Source of the DNA: Ideonella_A sakaiensis_A | GTDB taxonomy: Bacteria > Pseudomonadota > Gammaproteobacteria > Burkholderiales > Burkholderiaceae_C | Assembly (NCBI RefSeq): GCF_048320135.1 | Contig: NZ_CP182947.1 | Coordinates: 1,984,001 to 2,048,000 of the forward strand | Direction of reading: 5' to 3' | DNA: 64,000 bases | Part shown: one piece after another, positions 59,584-64,000 of the stretch | Position numbering within the stretch: the stretch's first letter is position 1 | Layout: every line of letters starts with the position of its first letter | Notes under the pieces: model-generated | What the model was told of the DNA's origin: nothing | The model's database searches: none | The model's input: only the letters and a program-made list of their open reading frames with translations | Translations under genes and position numbers: made by a program

Positions 59584-62181
59584 ATGAACCGCGTCGTCGT
59601 CGGAATCCTGTTCGTTGCTGCATCGGTCGCGATCTTTGCAGCTGCCAGCGGCCAGTCCCTGTTATCGCGAGACGCTGCCGCGGTCCGCGTCGCCCAGGCC
59701 GCAGCAGCGGCAAGCGGGCAGGTGTCGGCGCCTTCCGCATCGACCGGCGCGGGCGCCGGCGCCGCCGCCCTGCCCGACAACCCCGGCTTCTACCTCGGTG
59801 AAGCCGGCTTGACACCGTCGGAACGCGCCGGCCGCGAGATCTGGTACAAGGCCACCGCCGGCAACGCGCGCTTCCACACCTATGTGTTCCAGCAGCGCGT
59901 CGGCATCCTCGTCGACTGGTTCCGCGCGCTGCGCGCCGATGAGCGCGGCGACCGCTTCGCCGCCTATGGCCTGATCAACGATCCCGGCTGCTGCGTGCCG
60001 GGATCGGCGAACTGCCCGGCCAAGTCGCTCGACGAGACCTATGGCCTCGAATGGTGCCCCGGTGACGAGGAACTGCTGAAATTCGTCGGCAAGAAGGGTT
60101 ATCGCGACCCGGCCTGCGATTTCCGCGATGCGCCGCCGGCTGCCGACGATATCCACCACAACAAGACCGACCAGCGGCAGTCGGCCTGCGACCTCGCATT
60201 CGGCACCTCGACCGGCGCACTCGGTTACCGCAAATTCCCGAATCCGCGCTTCGACAAGGAACGCTGGATCAAGGTCAACGGCAGCCTGGCAAGCTGGGAC
60301 GGTTTCCGCAAGGTGGTGTCCGACGACCCGAAATCCGCCGACTCGCGCGTGCGGCGGCTGGCCGACGGCTCGATCGAGCCGCCATTCCTGATCGGCACCT
60401 CGTGCGGCTCGTGCCACATCGCATTCGACCCGCTGAATCCGCCGGCCGACCCGGCCAATCCGAAATGGGAAAACATCAAGGGCCTGCAGGGCAACCAGTA
60501 TCTGCGGATCTCCGAGTTGCTCGGCTCCGGCATGCCCTACGACTCGATGGAATACCAGATGTTTTCGCATGCGCGGCCCGGTACCTCTGACACCTCGGCG
60601 ATACCGAACGACCAGGTCAGCAATCCGGGAACGATCAACGCGATCATCAATGCGCACCAGCGCCCGGTGTTCGAGAACGAAGACGTCATCAAGTGGCACA
60701 AGGTCAATGCCTGCACCGCAAAGGCCGATGCGGCAAACCCGTGCTGGTGCGAGCCGGGCCGCGACGGCAAATGCTGGGAGCGCAAGCGCAGCAAGGAAAC
60801 GGTGCACCACATCCTGAAGGGCGGCGAGGACTCGATCGGTGCGCTCGAGGCGATCCAGCGCGTCTATTTCAACATCGGCTCGTGTTCCGAACAGGCATGG
60901 CTGAACCACCTGACCGACCTGCGCCAGCTCGATCCGCAGGGCCGCAACTACGGCCAGACACCGTTCGATATCGGCCAGGCGCGGCGCGACTGCCCGAATT
61001 TCCGCGCGATCGAGGACCGGCTGCTCAACCTGAAGGATTTCCTGTTTTCGGCCGAAGCCGATGCAACCGATCTGGCCGTCGCGCGCGAGAACATGCTGAA
61101 GCGCAGCAACCCGGTGGCGCGTTATTCGCACGACGACCTGGTGGCCGATCTGGAACGCCAGTTCGGCGCCGGCGCGGTCGAGCGCGGCCGCGTCGTATTC
61201 GGCGACAACTGCGCGCGTTGCCATTCGAGCATCAGCGAAGCCGACGGCGGCGCATTCCGAAACCGCGATTTCCGCGCGGTCGATGCGAAGACCGGGCAGC
61301 GCCGCGACTGGCTCGGCAACGACCAGGCGACGCTGGTCTCGGAAGTCGGCACCTACCGCTGCCGCGCGCTGCACTCGAACCACATGAAGGGCCGCATCTT
61401 CGAGGAATACGGCTCCGAGACGCTGCGCGCCCGCGCCGGTGATGCGGCGCTGAAGGAGGAAGGCGACGGCGGCCGCGGCCACTACCGCAATGTGTCGCTG
61501 CTGTCGCTGTGGGCGCATGCACCGCTGCTGCACAACAACGCGCTCGGCCCTGAAATCTGCGGCCAGCCGAAAAACCGTGACAACTTCTTCTACCGCTCGA
61601 GTTTTGTCGACCGCAAGACCGGCGAGCTGCTGGCCGACGACAAGGCGCCAGCCTGCTGGCCGTATGACCCGAGTGTCGATGGCCGCTTCAAGCTGTATGT
61701 CGCATCGATGCAGGACCTGCTGAATCCATCGCAGCGGATCCCGAAGATCACCAAGTTCGATGTCGACGTGCCGCTGCCGATCGGCCTGCGCACCGTCGAA
61801 GGCAACGAGGAGAAGCAGATCACCGGCCTGACCATCGTGTTGCCGAAGGGCAGCAACTCGGCCGGCCTGGTCAATTTCCGCCACAAGCTGTTTGCCAACG
61901 ACCTGGTCGAACTGAAACGGCGGCCCGAGGAACTGGAAAAACGGCTGGTCAATGAACTCGGCGAGCAGGAGGCAAAAGCCATCGTTGCCGAACTGCGCAC
62001 CGCCGGCTCGGCGCTGCTGTCGGACCCGTCGAAGCCGGTCGAGACGCTGCGCCGGCATCCGAAGCTGATCGCGTTCTACAGCACCTGCACCGCGGATGTC
62101 GAGAACGACGGCCACCCGTTCGGCCAGGATTTGCCGGAGGCCGACAAGAAGGCGCTGATCGCCTTCCTGGCAACGGTGTAG
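59584..62181 (+). CDS. large exported di-haem c-type cytochrome
   Basis: 865-aa exported protein with a Sec signal (about residues 1-22; VGILFVAASVAIFAAASG) and AAGGAG before the ATG. Two haem sites are seen, CGSCH at 274-278 and CARCH at 543-547, separated by a long Cys-rich insert (NACTAKAD...CWCEPGRDGKCW). The second has a VFGDNCARCHSS context seen in the cytochrome c peroxidase/MauG/RoxA superfamily. The size (mature ~840) exceeds RoxA/RoxB rubber oxygenases (~650-700 aa). I infer an oxidase or oxygenase; it is the first gene of an operon with a lipoprotein and a further haem protein. Confidence 0.88.
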   Translation: MNRVVVGILFVAASVAIFAAASGQSLLSRDAAAVRVAQAAAAASGQVSAPSASTGAGAGAAALPDNPGFYLGEAGLTPSERAGREIWYKATAGNARFHTYVFQQRVGILVDWFRALRADERGDRFAAYGLINDPGCCVPGSANCPAKSLDETYGLEWCPGDEELLKFVGKKGYRDPACDFRDAPPAADDIHHNKTDQRQSACDLAFGTSTGALGYRKFPNPRFDKERWIKVNGSLASWDGFRKVVSDDPKSADSRVRRLADGSIEPPFLIGTSCGSCHIAFDPLNPPADPANPKWENIKGLQGNQYLRISELLGSGMPYDSMEYQMFSHARPGTSDTSAIPNDQVSNPGTINAIINAHQRPVFENEDVIKWHKVNACTAKADAANPCWCEPGRDGKCWERKRSKETVHHILKGGEDSIGALEAIQRVYFNIGSCSEQAWLNHLTDLRQLDPQGRNYGQTPFDIGQARRDCPNFRAIEDRLLNLKDFLFSAEADATDLAVARENMLKRSNPVARYSHDDLVADLERQFGAGAVERGRVVFGDNCARCHSSISEADGGAFRNRDFRAVDAKTGQRRDWLGNDQATLVSEVGTYRCRALHSNHMKGRIFEEYGSETLRARAGDAALKEEGDGGRGHYRNVSLLSLWAHAPLLHNNALGPEICGQPKNRDNFFYRSSFVDRKTGELLADDKAPACWPYDPSVDGRFKLYVASMQDLLNPSQRIPKITKFDVDVPLPIGLRTVEGNEEKQITGLTIVLPKGSNSAGLVNFRHKLFANDLVELKRRPEELEKRLVNELGEQEAKAIVAELRTAGSALLSDPSKPVETLRRHPKLIAFYSTCTADVENDGHPFGQDLPEADKKALIAFLATV

Positions 62182-62190
62182 GAGGCTCAG

Positions 62191-63087
62191 ATGACACGAC
62201 AACGTACGACGATGCTGCTGGCCCTTGCCGCGGGTCTGTTCCTGCTGACCGGCTGCGACGCGATCGACAAGTGGCGGCACCCGCCACCCGACATCGGTTT
62301 TGTTGCCGCCGGCAAAGGTTATGCCGAGAAGCCGGACTTCGCGAAGGTGGAACACGAGCTGCCGCTGAAGATGGAGGACCTGGACCGGATGACGCCGCGC
62401 AACCTGCGCAATTTCAGCCAGGAGCAGCTTGACCAGATCTACGCGCGGCTGACCGCCGGACCGATTCCCGACGGCCCGTTCGATGGCGACCTGATCTTCC
62501 CGAAAAACGAGGACAACGACCGCCGGCTGTCCGAGATCGTCGGCGGGCTGCCTGGCGTGGCCGTCGAGGTGAAGCTGCACCGCGTCGAGGAACTCGGCCG
62601 GGCACTGTGGAAAGGCAAGGTCTTCTACCGCGACCAGCGGCTGCTGCGCAACCGGATCGAGGACATCGTGCTGCTGAAGCCGATCATCGACGGCGAGTTG
62701 TCGACGATCGAGAAGATCGTCGTCGACGGCAAGGACCAGTGGCTGCTGTTTCCAGCGCGGCTTTATTGCGGGCAGAGCCTGCTCGACTCGCGCCGCGAAT
62801 CGATCATCATCGACTATTTCTTCTCCGACGAGCTGCCCGGTTACCGCGAGAAGCCCGACTTCCTGGCCGGGCGCAACGGGCTGAAGGTGCGCGACGAGAT
62901 CCGCATGATCCGGCCCGGTTTCTACCTCGGCCGCGCCTATGTCAACCGGGTCTTCCTGTTGAACTTCTTCCTCTACAACGAGGAGATCGCGAAGCGCGAC
63001 GGCGAGGCCTTCCGCAAGACCGGCAGCGTCGACGAGGATTGCTGGCCCGGCACGCAGCAGCGCGCCAAACTGGTGGCGGCGAACTAG
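62191..63087 (+). CDS. lipoprotein, operon partner of the di-haem cytochrome
   Basis: 298-aa protein. Signal with LLLTGC-type lipobox (FLLTGC), so the mature N-terminus is a lipidated Cys. Beyond that it has an LPLKMEDLDRMTPRNLRNFS helical stretch and beta-type segments such as EIRMIRPGFYLGRAYVNRVFL and LWKGKVFYRDQRL. It has no CxxCH. It starts 9 nt after the cytochrome gene stop with GGAGG in front, so translation is coupled. I cannot name the family; it could anchor or mature the cytochrome. Confidence 0.8.
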   Translation: MTRQRTTMLLALAAGLFLLTGCDAIDKWRHPPPDIGFVAAGKGYAEKPDFAKVEHELPLKMEDLDRMTPRNLRNFSQEQLDQIYARLTAGPIPDGPFDGDLIFPKNEDNDRRLSEIVGGLPGVAVEVKLHRVEELGRALWKGKVFYRDQRLLRNRIEDIVLLKPIIDGELSTIEKIVVDGKDQWLLFPARLYCGQSLLDSRRESIIIDYFFSDELPGYREKPDFLAGRNGLKVRDEIRMIRPGFYLGRAYVNRVFLLNFFLYNEEIAKRDGEAFRKTGSVDEDCWPGTQQRAKLVAAN

Positions 63088-63096
63088 CCGGATGAA

Positions 63097-64000
63097 ATGC
63101 TGGCCTTCGCGCTGCTGCTGCTCGCACTGGCGCTCGATGTTCGGGCCGACACCTCCGTTGCCGCGCCGGTCTGGGCGGTCGACCCGGCCGAGCCGGGCCC
63201 CGACCTGCCGCCGCGCGGGCGCTCGCTGTTCGACTTCGTCGCCACGACGCCCGCTGCCGACGGCAGCCGTCAGCTCGATCTGCCGTTTCCGTTTGCCGCG
63301 CTGGTGGCCCGCATCGAAACCCGTGCCGGCTGCACCTCCCCCTGCGCGAAACAGGTACTGATTCCGCTCGGCCGCTCGCTGCAGCGCACCGCGGCGGCAC
63401 CCGACTTCTTCCGCGATCCGCGCGTCGTCGTCGCGATCGATGCCGAACCGGCGCCGCGCGGTGCGCTGCTGAAAGACCGCATCTACCTCGGCTACCAGCG
63501 CCAGGCCGACCTGATCGAGGTGATCAGCTACAACGAGGCGGCCGCGCGGTTCGAATTCCAGGTGGTTCGCGACTATCGGCCCGGCGGCACGCCGCGGCTC
63601 AGCTATGCGCGGCGTGCCTTGTGTGTCTCATGCCACCAGAACCATGCGGCGATCTTCTCGCGCCAGCTGTGGGACGAGACCAATGCCAATCCGCGGATCG
63701 CTGCACGGCTCGAGCGCGAACATGCCGACTACCAGGGCGTGCGGGTGCGACGCGGTGTTGATGTGCCGAATGCGATCGACGATGCCAGCGACCGCGCCAA
63801 TCTGTTCGGCGTCTGGCAGCTGCTGTGGCGCCGGGGATGCGGCGACGGCAACGACGGCTCGCGCTGCCGGGCCGCCTTGTGGCTGGCGGCGCTGCAATAC
63901 CGCCTGAGCGACGGCCGCGACTTCGACCGCGGCGCTGCGCAATGGCAGCAGGCGTTCGTGCCGCGGTTCGAGCGCCAGTGGAGAGCCCTCTGGCCCGGCG
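63097..64000 (+). CDS. haem c-binding exported protein (runs off window end)
   Basis: Open from ATG 63097 to the end with no stop (301 codons). The start is a signal peptide (MLAFALLLLALALDVRA). One haem-binding motif, CVSCH, is seen about residue 182 in a RRALCVSCHQNHAAIFSRQ context. Earlier residues have two Cys (GCTSPCAK) that may form a disulfide; DPRVVVAIDAEP and RIYLGYQRQADLIEVISY follow. It follows the lipoprotein gene by 9 nt and completes a three-gene haem operon. The gene is partial in this window; its total size is unknown. Confidence 0.75.
   Translation, partial: MLAFALLLLALALDVRADTSVAAPVWAVDPAEPGPDLPPRGRSLFDFVATTPAADGSRQLDLPFPFAALVARIETRAGCTSPCAKQVLIPLGRSLQRTAAAPDFFRDPRVVVAIDAEPAPRGALLKDRIYLGYQRQADLIEVISYNEAAARFEFQVVRDYRPGGTPRLSYARRALCVSCHQNHAAIFSRQLWDETNANPRIAARLEREHADYQGVRVRRGVDVPNAIDDASDRANLFGVWQLLWRRGCGDGNDGSRCRAALWLAALQYRLSDGRDFDRGAAQWQQAFVPRFERQWRALWPG

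Noticed and set aside
56913..59780. 955-codon minus-strand open frame
   Set aside because: Antisense of the hybrid kinase gene, which has clear PAS, HisKA, ATPase and receiver motifs.
59662..62580. 972-codon minus-strand open frame
   Set aside because: Antisense of the di-haem cytochrome and lipoprotein genes; no domain recognised; composition fits a GC shadow.
1..64000. tRNA, rRNA or CRISPR array
   Set aside because: No cloverleaf-like sequence with a T-loop, no ribosomal signature and no regularly spaced repeat of 20-40 bp was seen.

Overview
The window is about 64 kb of high-GC chromosome (GC mostly well above 60% by eye), packed with genes on both strands. Gene content points to a betaproteobacterium, most likely order Burkholderiales. 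The evidence is two tripartite-tricarboxylate (Bug) receptors, a CaiB/HMG-CoA-lyase carboxylate operon, a cynS/nitrate-type ABC cluster, kefFC, prokaryotic Ku and many PAS hybrid kinases. I see no rRNA, tRNA, CRISPR array, integrase or intact insertion sequence.

Layout. 1-9.1 kb: an ArsR-type regulator, an orphan protein, ku and exonuclease III, a small cytochrome c/membrane-protein operon, oligoendopeptidase F and the overlapping kefF-kefC pair. 9.1-13.0 kb: an accessory island between the convergent genes kefC and a GNAT acetyltransferase. It holds two different low-GC cargo genes, one a TIR-like SWQSD protein. Between them lie a second, broken copy of the GNAT 5' end and of the kefC 3' end, so this is a tandem duplication carrying different cargo in each half. 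13.3-20 kb: two orphan proteins with Cys-His(-Asp/Asn) constellations typical of papain-like enzymes, an MFS transporter, a CcdB toxin with a hybrid antitoxin, and a histidine kinase whose 5' end is also present as a remnant 0.9 kb upstream. 20-31.4 kb: a dehydrogenase, a hybrid kinase, a zinc-ribbon protein, a small protein with an FSGC/His pattern like CNF1/BLF1 deamidases, several small proteins, a hydratase and mgtE. Gene remnants (MFS, K+ channel, DUF2442) are scattered in the gaps from 16.6 to 29.5 kb.

31.4-41.2 kb: a cyanate module (cynS plus ABC transporter) downstream of a NarX/NarL-like two-component pair, then glyoxalase-like, patatin, methyltransferase, DUF442 and flavin reductase genes. 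41.3-49.2 kb: HMG-CoA-lyase/CoA-transferase/Bug receptor operon, leuDC flanked by imperfect direct repeats, and a LysR/Bug receptor divergent pair. 49.2-54.3 kb: a GntR/NCS1/hydantoin-racemase cluster and a LysR gene with a clear terminator. 54.3-64 kb: another orphan effector-like protein, a TauE/SafE permease, a large hybrid kinase and an operon encoding a large di-haem cytochrome, a lipoprotein and a further haem protein that runs off the end.

The most unusual themes are the duplicated, cargo-swapped kefC/GNAT locus and a set of solitary effector-like proteins spread among housekeeping genes with no secretion system in view. All functional calls rest on reading motifs by eye; none was checked against a database.
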